A DNA stretch of 64,000 nucleotides from Pseudomonadota bacterium (lineage in GTDB: Bacteria; Pseudomonadota; Alphaproteobacteria; Azospirillales; Azospirillaceae): NCBI GenBank assembly GCA_023423695.1, contig JAFAFA010000061.1, positions 62,001 to 126,000 of the forward strand, given 5' to 3'. This document shows, one piece after another, positions 52,938 to 63,487 of this stretch (positions are counted from its first letter, which is position 1; the number at the start of each line of letters is the position of its first letter). The position numbers and the translations under genes are program-made. The notes beneath the pieces are model-generated. The model saw only the letters and a list, made by a program, of their open reading frames with translations. It did not search any database and was not told where the DNA came from.

Positions 52938-53948
52938 ATGGGGCGGGGAATGGGGCTGTTTTCTCGTGCGGCGGGGATGTCCGCCCTCGTCGGGGCGCTG
53001 CTGCTGGGCGGCGTATCGGGCGCGCTTGCGCAGGCATTGGACAAGGTGACGGTGGCGGGCTGGAGCCAGCCGATCAGCGAGATCACCAATCTGCTGGCCG
53101 AGCCCGACAAGGGCTTCTTCAAGGCCAAGGGCATCGCGCTGGACTATGTGCCCGGCACCGGCGGCGGGTCGGCGATTCAGACCATGCTGACCGGCAAGGC
53201 CGACATCGCCTTCACCGATCCCGCCGCCCTCTATCTGGCGCTGGACAAGGGCGAGAAGCTGGTCGCCATCTACAACATCTATCCGCAGAACGTCTTCAAC
53301 GTGGTGTCGCCCAAGGCCAGCGGCATCACCAGGCCGGCCGATCTGAAAGGCAAACGCGTCGGCGTCTACAGCCTGTCGAGCGGCACCCGCCAGAATCTGG
53401 CCGTGCTGCTGCATCAGGTCGGCTTGAGCGAGAAGGACGTGACCATCGAGGTGACCGGCCTGCTGAACTTTGCCCCGGTGATCCAGGGGCAGGTGGATGC
53501 CACGGCGGCGACCGACACCGGCCTCTACGTCGCGCGGCTGAAGGGGCTGCCCGAAGTGACTGTGATCGAGGTGCGCGACAGCCTGAACCTGCCGAGCGAC
53601 ATCTTCGTGGTGACGGAGGAGACCTACCTCACCAAGAAGCCGCTGCTCGCCCGCTTCCTCGCCGCCTATCGCGACAGCGCCGCCTGGATGATCGCCAACC
53701 CGGAGGAGGCGGCCCGCATCGCCGTCACCCGCGCCATCAATGGGTCGGACGAGGCGGTCAACCTAGGCATCATCAAGCTGCGCAACGCCTCCACCGTGTC
53801 GGAGACGACGGAGCGCGAGGGGCTGGGCGCCTTCGATCCCGGCGTGATGCAGAAGGGCGCCGACACCTTTCACCAGCTGGGGCTGATCGCCCGCCCGCTC
53901 GACATGGGCGCGGTGGTGCGCACCGACCTGATCCCACCCAAGCAATAA
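52938..53948 (+). CDS. NMT1/THI5-like substrate-binding protein (ThiY class)
   Basis: A 336-residue periplasmic binding protein with signal peptide (LVGALLLGGVSGALAQA). The NMT1/THI5 pattern is clear: NLLAEPDKGFFKAKGIALDYV, GGGSAIQTMLTGKADIAFTDP, and DLKGKRVGVYSLSSGTRQNL. In riboswitch-controlled thi operons such proteins bind HMP or formylaminopyrimidine. Here the partner LuxCE enzymes suggest a carboxylated relative. It is not the yeast THI5 enzyme: the CCCFC iron motif is absent. Confidence 0.87.
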   Translation: MGRGMGLFSRAAGMSALVGALLLGGVSGALAQALDKVTVAGWSQPISEITNLLAEPDKGFFKAKGIALDYVPGTGGGSAIQTMLTGKADIAFTDPAALYLALDKGEKLVAIYNIYPQNVFNVVSPKASGITRPADLKGKRVGVYSLSSGTRQNLAVLLHQVGLSEKDVTIEVTGLLNFAPVIQGQVDATAATDTGLYVARLKGLPEVTVIEVRDSLNLPSDIFVVTEETYLTKKPLLARFLAAYRDSAAWMIANPEEAARIAVTRAINGSDEAVNLGIIKLRNASTVSETTEREGLGAFDPGVMQKGADTFHQLGLIARPLDMGAVVRTDLIPPKQ

Positions 53949-53958
53949 CGGGACCGTC

Positions 53959-54732
53959 ATGGATTTCCAGGGCAAGGCCATCCTCGTCACCGGTGCCGGC
54001 CGCGGCATCGGCGCCGCCATCGCCCGCGCCTTCGCCGCGGAAGGGGCCATGGTGGCGGTCAATTACCTGCGCAACGATTCAGCGGCGGAAGCGGTGGCGG
54101 CGGAGTGCCGGACGCTGGGCGGCGACGGGCTGCCGCTGCGCGCCGACGTGACCGACGCCGCGGCGGTCGCCGGGATGGTGGAAATGGCGGTGGCGGAGTT
54201 CGGCGGGCTGGACGTGGTCGTCAACAACGCCTTCGCGCCCTATGTCTTCGATCCCGACCGGCGGCGGCTGTTCTGGGAAACCGAGTGGGACGACTACCAG
54301 ACCCAGATCGACGGGGCGCTGAAAAGCACCCATGCCGTCTGCCGGGCGGTTCTGCCCGCGCTGCGTCGGCGGGGCGGGGGCAGCATCGTCAACATGGCAA
54401 CCGACCTCGTGGCGCGGCCGACCGTGCCCTACCACGACTACACCACCGCCAAGGCGGCGCTGATCGGCTTCAGCCGCACCCTGGCGGCGGAACTTGGGCC
54501 GTTCGGCATCCGCGTCAACTGCGTGGCGCCGGGGCTGGTCTACCCCACCGATGCCAGCCGGTCGACCCCGGAGCCGGTCAAGGACCGCATCACCGCCCTG
54601 ACGCCGCTCGGCCGCATCGCGGCGCCGGAGGATGTTGCCGGTCCGGTGCTGTTCCTCGCCTCCGACTGGAGCCGCTTCATGACCGGCCAGACGCTGACGG
54701 TGGATGGCGGGCTGGTGATGGGCGCTACCTGA
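53959..54732 (+). CDS. SDR-family oxidoreductase of the TPP-riboswitch operon
   Basis: A 257-residue short-chain dehydrogenase of the 3-oxoacyl-ACP-reductase type: GAGRGIG, RADVTDAA, VNNAF, YTTAK and the C-terminal MTGQTLTVDGGLVMG. The usual catalytic Ser position reads Thr (NMATDL), 13 residues before the Tyr, which some active SDRs tolerate. It is the last gene of the riboswitch unit. It could reduce the aldehyde made by the LuxCE pair to an alcohol. Confidence 0.87.
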   Translation: MDFQGKAILVTGAGRGIGAAIARAFAAEGAMVAVNYLRNDSAAEAVAAECRTLGGDGLPLRADVTDAAAVAGMVEMAVAEFGGLDVVVNNAFAPYVFDPDRRRLFWETEWDDYQTQIDGALKSTHAVCRAVLPALRRRGGGSIVNMATDLVARPTVPYHDYTTAKAALIGFSRTLAAELGPFGIRVNCVAPGLVYPTDASRSTPEPVKDRITALTPLGRIAAPEDVAGPVLFLASDWSRFMTGQTLTVDGGLVMGAT

Positions 54733-54772
54733 ACCCCACACCCGCCCGCCTTCACTGGAACCGGCGCCAGCC

Positions 54773-56320
54773 TCAGAACGGCTGTTGAAGCAATCCGATC
54801 AGCCCCTTCACGCCCGACACGAAATTACCGATGCGCAGGTTTTCGTCGAAGCTATGCTGGTTGTTGTCGGCATTCACCAGGGGCACGATCACGAAGGGCA
54901 CCTTCAGCGCCTCGACCGCCGCGCCGGTGGGCACCGTGCCGCCCATCATGCGGATGCGCACCGGCTCCTCGCCGTAGGTCGCCTTGTAGGAGCGGTACAG
55001 CCACTCGCCGACCGGGGATTGCATGTCGGTGCGCGCCGCCGAGCTGGAGGCGGAGACCTTCTCCGAATCGAGGGAGGCGAGCTTGTCGTACTTCGCCCGC
55101 TCCTCGTCCGTCGGGGTGCCCTGGACCAGATGATAGCCCTGCGCCTCGATGTGCTTCTTCAGCATGCCGATCAGCTGTTCCGGCGGCGTTTCTGGAACCG
55201 TGCGCAGGTCCAGTTCGGCCACGGCGATTTCCGGGATGATCGTGCGGGCCTTGGCGCCCACGTCGGCGGCGGCGATGCCGCGGACGTTCAACGACGGGTA
55301 CTGCAGCGCCTCCTGGTAGTTCTTGCCGACCTTCTCGGCCTCGGCGATGCCCAGGCGCTTGCGCAGCGCGGTCTCGTCGTCGGGGACGGCGGCCATGATC
55401 TTTTCCGCCGCGGCGTCGATCTTCACGGACTCATAGTAGCCGGGAATGGTCACGCGCCCGGTCTCGTCCTTCATGGACGCCAGCAGCTGCGCCAGCCGCA
55501 TCGCCGGGTTGGCGGCGTAGTTGCCGAAGTGGCCGCTGTGCAGGCCCTGCTTGGCACCGAAGACGGTCAGGGTCGCCTGGGCGATGCCCCGGTTGCCGAA
55601 GACCAGCGTCGGCCTGTTGCTCTGATGCATGGGACCGTCCAGCACCAGCAGCGCATCGCTCTTCAGCAGGTCGGAATTCTGACGGATGACCTCGCCCAGC
55701 GTCGGCGATCCCTTCTCCTCTTCGGAATCCAGGATGACCTTGACGTTGACGCTGGGCGTCTGGCCCGTTCCCTTCAGGGCGTCGATGGCCGTCAGCAGCA
55801 TCATGATCGGACCCTTGTCGTCCGACGACGACCGCGCGAACAGACGCCAGTCCGGATCGACCTGCTCGCCGTAGAGCTTCTCCAGCGGGATCGTTTCCCA
55901 TTCGCCCTTGTCGGTCTTCTGCTTCAGCGCCGCGTCCCAGGGGCTCTTCTGCTTCCATTGCTGCGGCGTGACCGACTGGCCGTCCAGATGTGCGTAGAAC
56001 AGGATGGTCTTCTTGGCGGGATCGGCGCCGGGCAGTTCCGCATACAGCATCGGCTTGCCGTCGTTCGGCAGCTGCCGCGTCTGGAAGCCCCGCTTCTGGA
56101 ACGCCTGCTCCAGCCAAGCGACGTTCTTCTGAATGTCAGCGGCAACAACAGCGTCGTTGGGAAGCGCCAGAAGCTCGACGAATTCCTTGTAATTCGCAGA
56201 CGAGTGCTTCGCCGCGAGCGTATCCGTGGACGGCGTGGCCGCGCCGGCCTGCATCGGCAAGATCATGCAGGCGCCGAGAATAAGCACCTGCTTGAGCGAA
56301 ATTTTCCCTTTACCCGACAT
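54773..56320 (-). CDS. Exported M20-family metallopeptidase
   Basis: A 515-residue secreted dizinc peptidase. Signal peptide QVLILGACMILPMQAGAAT; metal ligands in FYAHLDGQ, SSSDDKGPIM and DSEEEKGSPT, a catalytic His in GLHSGHFGN, and a closing NADNNQHSFDENLRI. It is longer than ArgE/DapE and nearest the exported dipeptidase or carnosinase-like group. ATG 56320 has AGGGA five bases upstream. It converges with the riboswitch operon and is divergent from the sensory operon; no functional link is evident. Confidence 0.87.
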   Translation of the reverse strand: MSGKGKISLKQVLILGACMILPMQAGAATPSTDTLAAKHSSANYKEFVELLALPNDAVVAADIQKNVAWLEQAFQKRGFQTRQLPNDGKPMLYAELPGADPAKKTILFYAHLDGQSVTPQQWKQKSPWDAALKQKTDKGEWETIPLEKLYGEQVDPDWRLFARSSSDDKGPIMMLLTAIDALKGTGQTPSVNVKVILDSEEEKGSPTLGEVIRQNSDLLKSDALLVLDGPMHQSNRPTLVFGNRGIAQATLTVFGAKQGLHSGHFGNYAANPAMRLAQLLASMKDETGRVTIPGYYESVKIDAAAEKIMAAVPDDETALRKRLGIAEAEKVGKNYQEALQYPSLNVRGIAAADVGAKARTIIPEIAVAELDLRTVPETPPEQLIGMLKKHIEAQGYHLVQGTPTDEERAKYDKLASLDSEKVSASSSAARTDMQSPVGEWLYRSYKATYGEEPVRIRMMGGTVPTGAAVEALKVPFVIVPLVNADNNQHSFDENLRIGNFVSGVKGLIGLLQQPF

Positions 56321-56565
56321 TTCTTCCCTCTCACAGTCTTGTGATGCGACGTGTACGAATGAATTGCGGACAACGTCAAGTTTGATCGACGTTTTCACGG
56401 GTCAGGGCTGTGCGTGGCGCGCAGCACGCCGAGGCTGGGAGGACCGATGCCGTGGCGGCTATCAAAAGGGAACGGTCCCGTGCAAGCTGTCCGCCGGATC
56501 GGAAACCGACCGGTCGCCGGAGCGGGGGATCGGGTGGCGTGAAGGCGGGTGATGGTGGAAGCGGC

Positions 56566-57960
56566 ATGAAACGGAATTCGCGCAGCGGTGGGCGGTGGGT
56601 GCCGGCGCTGATGGCCGTCTGGCTGCTGCTGCCGGGCCCGGCAGCAGCAGGGGCGGGCAAGCTGCCGCAACCGGTGGAAACGGTCACCGTCATGACGTCC
56701 TTTCCCGCCGGCTTCTACGAGCCGGTGCGGGAGGCGTTCGAACAGGCCCATCCCGACCGGCGCCTCCGGGTGATCAACGCCAAGACAACGGCGGCCATCA
56801 CCCAGCTGCAGGACCGCGTGGAGGACGTCGACATCTTCTGGGCGTCCGCCCCCGACGCCTTCGAGGTGCTGAAAGCCGCCGGGTTGCTGGCTCCGGTCGC
56901 CGCGCGCCCGACCGGCGCCCCGGCGACCGTCGGCAACCAGCCGATCGACGATCCGGACGGCACCTATCTCGGTTTCGCGCTGTCGGGCTATGGGCTGGTC
57001 TGGGACCAGTCCTATCTCGACCGGCACGGGATCGCCGCCCCGCGAAGCTGGGAGGATCTGCGCAAACCCGCCTATGTCCGCCATCTCGGCATCACCGCGC
57101 CATCGCGCTCCGGCACCATGCATCTGATGGTGGAGACCGTTCTGCAACTCCATGGCTGGGAGCGCGGCTGGGCCATGTGGCTGGAAATCGCCGGCAACAT
57201 CGCGACGGTGACGGCGCGAAGCTACGGCGTGGTGGAGGGCGTAGGCAAGGAGCGTTTCGGCATCGGGCTGGCGATCGACTTCCTGGGCCAGGGAGCCGGC
57301 CAGGCATCGGACGGAGAGGCCTTGCGCTTCGCCTATCCCGCCGACAGCGTGTTCCTGCCGGCCAGCGTGGCGGTGCTGCGCAGCGCGCCCAATCCGGCGG
57401 GAGCGGGCGTCTTCATCGATTTCCTGCTGTCGCCCCCCGGACAGGCGCTGATGCTGCGTCCGGACATCGGGCGGCTCCCGGTCCGTCCCGACACCTACGC
57501 CGCCGCGCCCGCCGGCTATCCCAACCCCTATGCCCGCGAGACCGGAGACGACCTCTTCCTCTTCGACCGGGCCTTGTCCAGCCGCCGCTACGAGTTGGTC
57601 AACCTGCTGTTCGACGAATTGATCACCTTCCGGGTGAAGACGCTCAACCGGGTCTGGCAGTTGATCCACGAGGGCGAGAACCGTCTGGCCGCCGCTCCGG
57701 ACCCGGTGGCCCGCGACCTGTTGCGCGCGGCCCGCGCGGCGGCAACCGCGGTTCCCGTCGACGCCGCCGAGGCCGTCGATCCCGCCTTTTCCGCGGCGTT
57801 GAGGCGGCCTGCCCGTGGCATGCGGGTTTCTGCCCGGCAGGAGGAGCTGGCGGCGGAATGGCGGAGCTTTTCCAAGACCCGGCTCGATGCGGCACTGTCG
57901 GCGGCCGAACGGGCGCTGGTGATCCTGCGGGTGGCGGCCGGCGAAGGGGGCTGGCCATGA
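56566..57960 (+). CDS. PgtC-like periplasmic sensor (binding-protein paralogue)
   Basis: A 464-residue exported protein of the iron/phosphoglycerate binding-protein class: signal peptide (VPALMAVWLLLPGPAAAGA), then VTVMTSFPAGFYEPV, VDIFWASAPDAFEVLKAAGLL and APSRSGTMHLMVETVLQ. It is a close paralogue of the transporter's own binding protein at 62058, which has nearly the same landmarks. Its stop overlaps the kinase start by four bases. By analogy with PgtC it would sense the substrate and signal to the kinase rather than carry it. Confidence 0.85.
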   Translation: MKRNSRSGGRWVPALMAVWLLLPGPAAAGAGKLPQPVETVTVMTSFPAGFYEPVREAFEQAHPDRRLRVINAKTTAAITQLQDRVEDVDIFWASAPDAFEVLKAAGLLAPVAARPTGAPATVGNQPIDDPDGTYLGFALSGYGLVWDQSYLDRHGIAAPRSWEDLRKPAYVRHLGITAPSRSGTMHLMVETVLQLHGWERGWAMWLEIAGNIATVTARSYGVVEGVGKERFGIGLAIDFLGQGAGQASDGEALRFAYPADSVFLPASVAVLRSAPNPAGAGVFIDFLLSPPGQALMLRPDIGRLPVRPDTYAAAPAGYPNPYARETGDDLFLFDRALSSRRYELVNLLFDELITFRVKTLNRVWQLIHEGENRLAAAPDPVARDLLRAARAAATAVPVDAAEAVDPAFSAALRRPARGMRVSARQEELAAEWRSFSKTRLDAALSAAERALVILRVAAGEGGWP

Positions 57961-60440
57961 GCGCGCTGGCGCAACCGTCCGTATCCGGCCGCAGTCCGGG
58001 GAGCAGGCGGGGGCCGTTGCGCTTCGGCATCCGCGCCCGGCTGTTTCTGGCCTTCGTCGCGGTGGCCATCCTGTCGGTGGCGGCTTGCGCGCTCGGCTGG
58101 CTGTCCTACGACCGGCTGGGCGGCACGCTGGACGAGTTCGCGGAAAGCCACCTGCCTGCCCTGGGTTTCGCCGCCAAGCTGGCGGAGGAGGGCGGCGCCA
58201 TCATCGCCACCGCCCCCATCCTGGCCGGCAGCCGGACCGAGGCCGAGATGGACGCGATCCGCGACACGCTGGGCCGTCGTCTGACCGCGCTGCGGGCGCT
58301 GACCGGCGCCATCGAGGGCGGCGTCCCCGGCCTGCGCCCGGTGGTGGACGCGCTCGGCCGCAACCTGGAGGAATTGGACGGCACGGTGCGCCAGCGGCTG
58401 GCGCTGGCCCGCCGCAACCAGGAGGCCATCGAGCGGCTGCGCTGGCTGCACGCCGATTTCCTCGACGAGATCGACCCGCTGGTCGCCGACGCCCGCTTCA
58501 ACATCCAAAGCGCACTGTCCTCCGTCGAGAGCGGCAAGGCGTCTGCCGATGCGGTCCGCATCCTGCGGGAGGAGAACCGGCGGAGCGAGGCGGTGCTGCA
58601 GATCGGCGCCAACGGCAACCTCGCGGTCGGGCTGATCGCGCGGGCGGCGACGCTCGCCACGCCCGAGATGCTCGACGACAACGCCGGCTTCCTCGACGAG
58701 ACCGCCGACCGTCTGCAGCGCGACCTCGCGGCGCTGGCCGATTGGCCGGACGGCGTGTCGCTCGGGCAGGTGGTGGCCCAGCTTCTCGGGCTCGCACGCG
58801 GAGCGGACGGCAGTGTACCGGCGCTGCGCCGGGAGGAGCTGGAAACCGCCGCGCGCGGACAGGCCCTGCTGGCCGAGAACCGCGACATCGTGGCCCGGCT
58901 GAACGGGCTGATCGCCCGGCAGGTCCAGGCGGTGGAGCATGATTCCCGCGCCGCCGCCGCGCGCTCCGCCCAGGCGGTCGCGTTCGGCCGCTCCGCCCTG
59001 CTGGCGAGCGCGGTGGTCAGCCTGCTGGTGGCAGTGCTGGTGGCGTGGCTCTACGTCAACCGCAACCTGATCTCCCGCCTGACCCGGCTGGGCGACGCGG
59101 CCCGCGCCATCGCCGCCGGGGATCTGAAGGCCGACATCCCGCTGGGCGGCCGCGACGAGCTGTCGGACATGGCGGCGGCGCTGCTGGTCTTCCGCGACAC
59201 CGCCATCGCGGTGGAGGAGGCGAACGCGCAGGCGATCATCGACAACGCCCAGGCCGGGCTGGCGATCACCGACGCGCAGGGCGTGATCGAGTTCGTCAAC
59301 CCGCTGGCCGCCGCGCTGATCGCACCGCCGCCCGGTGAGGGCGGCGATGGGGAGGGCGGCGACGCCGCGCGCCTTGCCGACCGCCTGGATGCCGCCGGTG
59401 CCGACCGCGTCGCGGCGTTCTTCGCCCAGGTGTCCGCCGGGGCCGAGGGCGTCGCGCCCACCCTGTCCACCCTTGCCACCGGGCGACGTCCTGATGGCGG
59501 AGCGGTTCCGGTGCAGGTCGGCGTCCGACCCTTCTGGCGGCGCCAGCAGCAGCGCTTCATCGTCACCCTGACCGACATGACCGAACGATTGGAGGCCCAG
59601 CACCTTCTGGAGCGCACGGTGCGGGAGCGCACCACCGACCTGCAGACCACCAACGACCGGCTGGAGCGCGCCATCGCCGAGCACCAGCGCACCGAGCGGG
59701 AGCTGCGCGAGGCCCAGGCCGAGCTGGTGCAGGCCGGCAAGCTGGCGGCGCTCGGCCAGCTGGCGGCCGGCGTCGGGCATGAGCTGAACCAGCCGCTGGC
59801 CGCCATCCGCTCCTACGCGCACAACGGCCGCAAGCTGATCGGGCTGGGCCGGGTGGAGGAGGCGGGAGCTAATCTGGGCAAGATCGCCGACCTGACGGCC
59901 CGCATGGCGAACATCACCAACCACCTGAAACGCTTCGCCCGGCGTCCGGACGCCCGTCTGGGCGCGGTGGAACTGGAGCCGGTCATCCAGGGCGCGCTGT
60001 CCTTGTTCGGCAACCGCCTGCGCGAGGAGGCGGTCGCGGTGGAACTGCAAATGCCCGACACCGCCGCGCCGCTGCGGGTCCGTGCCGAGGAGGTGCGGCT
60101 GGAGCAGGTGCTGGTCAACCTGCTGAGCAACGCGCTGGACGCCGTGGCCGGCAGGCAGGCCCGCCGCATCCTGATCCGGGCCGAAGCCGTGGAGAAAGGC
60201 GACGGGGAAGAGGGCGGTGCCGTCCGCATCGAGGTGCGTGACAGCGGCCCCGGCATCGTCGCCGATCCGGTCGAGCAGATCTTCGATCCCTTCTTCACCA
60301 CCAAACCGGTGGGAACGGGGCTGGGGCTCGGCCTGTCGATCTCGTACAACATCGTCCGCGACTTTGGCGGCGTGCTGTCGGTGGCCGAGAGCGGCCCCGG
60401 CGGAACCGCCTTCGTCCTCACACTGACCCGCCTCCCTTGA
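57957..60440 (+). CDS. Sensor histidine kinase (PgtB-like)
   Basis: An 827-residue kinase. Membrane helix 1 (about 27-47), periplasmic four-helix domain, membrane helix 2 (about 348-366), HAMP, a PAS-like domain (ANAQAIIDNAQAGLAITDAQG), coiled coil, then HisKA with phospho-His608 in GVGHELNQPLAAIRSY and HATPase with VLVNLLSNALDAV, DSGPGI and GLGLGLSIS. The long periplasmic part would meet the PgtC-like partner. It phosphorylates the response regulator encoded 21 bases downstream. The ATG overlaps the preceding stop. Confidence 0.92.
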   Translation: MSALAQPSVSGRSPGSRRGPLRFGIRARLFLAFVAVAILSVAACALGWLSYDRLGGTLDEFAESHLPALGFAAKLAEEGGAIIATAPILAGSRTEAEMDAIRDTLGRRLTALRALTGAIEGGVPGLRPVVDALGRNLEELDGTVRQRLALARRNQEAIERLRWLHADFLDEIDPLVADARFNIQSALSSVESGKASADAVRILREENRRSEAVLQIGANGNLAVGLIARAATLATPEMLDDNAGFLDETADRLQRDLAALADWPDGVSLGQVVAQLLGLARGADGSVPALRREELETAARGQALLAENRDIVARLNGLIARQVQAVEHDSRAAAARSAQAVAFGRSALLASAVVSLLVAVLVAWLYVNRNLISRLTRLGDAARAIAAGDLKADIPLGGRDELSDMAAALLVFRDTAIAVEEANAQAIIDNAQAGLAITDAQGVIEFVNPLAAALIAPPPGEGGDGEGGDAARLADRLDAAGADRVAAFFAQVSAGAEGVAPTLSTLATGRRPDGGAVPVQVGVRPFWRRQQQRFIVTLTDMTERLEAQHLLERTVRERTTDLQTTNDRLERAIAEHQRTERELREAQAELVQAGKLAALGQLAAGVGHELNQPLAAIRSYAHNGRKLIGLGRVEEAGANLGKIADLTARMANITNHLKRFARRPDARLGAVELEPVIQGALSLFGNRLREEAVAVELQMPDTAAPLRVRAEEVRLEQVLVNLLSNALDAVAGRQARRILIRAEAVEKGDGEEGGAVRIEVRDSGPGIVADPVEQIFDPFFTTKPVGTGLGLGLSISYNIVRDFGGVLSVAESGPGGTAFVLTLTRLP

Positions 60441-60461
60441 ACGGCGAATGAAGGCCTGCCC

Positions 60462-61802
<1,341 letters not shown>

Positions 61803-61826
61803 CGAAGCGCTTTTCGGCTACCGATG

Positions 61827-61855
61827 AGCCCTTCTCCCGCAAGGGGAGAAGGGCT
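61827..61855 (+). terminator. Hairpin after the response regulator gene
   Basis: Arms AGCCCTTCTCCC (61827-61838) and GGGAGAAGGGCT (61844-61855) with a 5-base loop, followed by only TT. A likely transcript-end hairpin with a weak U-tract. Confidence 0.65.
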
Positions 61856-61905
61856 TTCCATGCCTTCAGGCCACTGCCTTTAAGGGACCGAGCACCGTAA
61901 GTGGA

Positions 61906-61959
61906 GGCGATGTTCCCTGCGTTACCCGCATATGCCGGGCGATGTTCCCGTCCTGACCC
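61906..61959. promoter_or_regulatory. Two 22-base upstream activator repeats
   Basis: GGCGATGTTCCC-N6-ACCC occurs at 61906-61927 and 61938-61959. The centres are 32 bases apart, three helical turns, so both face the same side. They end 43 bases before the sigma-54 promoter, where an NtrC-type activator would bind. Confidence 0.75.
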
Positions 61960-62001
61960 ATCGATGTCGCGCAAAGCCGGACGGTACAAGGGCCCGCCGT
62001 C

Positions 62002-62017
62002 TGGCACGCCGATTGCT
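62002..62017 (+). promoter_or_regulatory. Sigma-54 promoter of the binding-protein/transporter operon
   Basis: TGGCACG-N4-TTGCT matches the -24/-12 consensus (TGGCACG-N4-TTGCW) completely, with the GG and GC ten bases apart. Start of transcription would be near 62028, thirty bases before the binding-protein ATG. Confidence 0.9.
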
Positions 62018-62057
62018 GATATAGCCAGCATAAAACATCGAGGGAGGGACTCCACCC

Positions 62058-63413
62058 ATGCTTCGCACAACGCGCACCCTGCGCAACGCCGCCGCCGCCC
62101 TGGCCGTCCTGCTTCTGTCCGGCACCACCGCCTTCGCGCAGGATGCCAGCGGCAAGCTGGTCATCGTCACATCCTTTCCCAAGGACATGACGACCGCCTT
62201 CCAGCAGGCCTACCAGAAGGCCAACCCCAAGGTCACGGTCGAGATCCTGAACCGCAACACCAATGCGGGCGTGAAGTATCTCCAGGAAACCGCGTCCAAC
62301 AACGGCGTCGACCTGTTCTGGGCCTCGGCCCCCGACGCCTTCGAGGTGCTGAAGGGCGCCGGGTTGCTGCAGCCCTACAAGCCCAAGGTGGAGGGCATCC
62401 CGACCAAGGTCGGCGCCTATCCGGTCAACGATCCGGAGGGGATGTACGCCGGCTTCGCCGCGTCCGGCTACGGCATCATGTGGAACAGCCGCTACATGAA
62501 GGCCAACGACCTGCCGGTTCCCAAGGAATGGGCCGACCTGACCAAGCCGGTCTATTTCGATCACGTCGCGATCTCGGCCCCGTCGCGCTCCGGCACGACG
62601 CACCTGACCATCGAGACGATCCTCCAGGGCGAGGGCTGGGAGAAGGGCTGGCGCACCAACAAGGAGATGGCCGGCAACTACCGCACCATCACCGAGCGCA
62701 GCTTCGGCGTGCCGGACGGGGTGAATTCGGGAGCCTTCGGCATCGGCATCGTCATCGATTTCTTCGCGCTGTCGTCGCAGGCGTCGGGCTTCCCGGTGGA
62801 GTTCGCCTATCCCACCATCACCACCATCGTCCCGGCCAATGTCGGCGTCGTGAAGAACGCGCCCAACAAGGCCGCCGCCGAGGGCTTCGTCGATTTCCTG
62901 CTGTCGCCGAAGGGACAGGAGGTTCTGCTTGAGCCGGCGATCCGCCGCCTGCCGGTCAACCCGGTCACCTACGAGAAGGCACCCGCCGGCTATCCCAACC
63001 CGTTCAAGGACACCTCGCTGGGCGCCCAGGTGAACTTCGACGTCAACGTCTCGCAGGCCCGCTACAACGTGGTGGACGCGCTGTTCGACCAGCTCATCAC
63101 CTTCCAGCTCGACGACCTCAAGGCCGCGACCCAGGCCATCCACAAGGCCGAGGCGGCCATCGCCAAGAAGCCGAACGACAAGGCCAAGGCCCTGCTGGCC
63201 GAGGCGCGCGACCTCGTCGCCGCCATGCCGGTGACGGCGGAGCAGGCCGCCGACCCGCAACTGGCCGGCGCCTTCACGGTGGAACGCAAGTCGGCCAAGG
63301 ACACGGTGCCGGAACGCCAGGCGCAGGTCGAACAGAAGTGGTCCGCCTTCGCCAAGGAAAACTACGCCGCCGCCCGCAAGAAGGCCGACGAGGCGCTGGC
63401 TCTGGCGCGCTGA
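62058..63413 (+). CDS. Periplasmic substrate-binding protein of an iron/organophosphate-type ABC transporter
   Basis: A 451-residue binding protein with signal peptide (AAALAVLLLSGTTAFAQ). Landmarks: IVTSFPKDMTTAFQQAY, DLFWASAPDAFEVLKGAGLL, APSRSGTTHLTIETILQ, EGFVDFLLSPKGQEVLL, and a helical C-terminal extension (about 330-451) not found in plain FbpA. It is a paralogue of the sensor at 56566. The sigma-54 promoter and regulator upstream indicate that it is induced by its substrate, perhaps a phosphorylated glycolytic acid or similar. A permease follows. Confidence 0.9.
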   Translation: MLRTTRTLRNAAAALAVLLLSGTTAFAQDASGKLVIVTSFPKDMTTAFQQAYQKANPKVTVEILNRNTNAGVKYLQETASNNGVDLFWASAPDAFEVLKGAGLLQPYKPKVEGIPTKVGAYPVNDPEGMYAGFAASGYGIMWNSRYMKANDLPVPKEWADLTKPVYFDHVAISAPSRSGTTHLTIETILQGEGWEKGWRTNKEMAGNYRTITERSFGVPDGVNSGAFGIGIVIDFFALSSQASGFPVEFAYPTITTIVPANVGVVKNAPNKAAAEGFVDFLLSPKGQEVLLEPAIRRLPVNPVTYEKAPAGYPNPFKDTSLGAQVNFDVNVSQARYNVVDALFDQLITFQLDDLKAATQAIHKAEAAIAKKPNDKAKALLAEARDLVAAMPVTAEQAADPQLAGAFTVERKSAKDTVPERQAQVEQKWSAFAKENYAAARKKADEALALAR

Positions 63414-63487
63414 CGCGCCAGCGCTTCGTGCATGGGGGACGCGCCGGTCGCGTCCCCTCCTGACCTCCCCAGTTCACGGGCCTTTCC

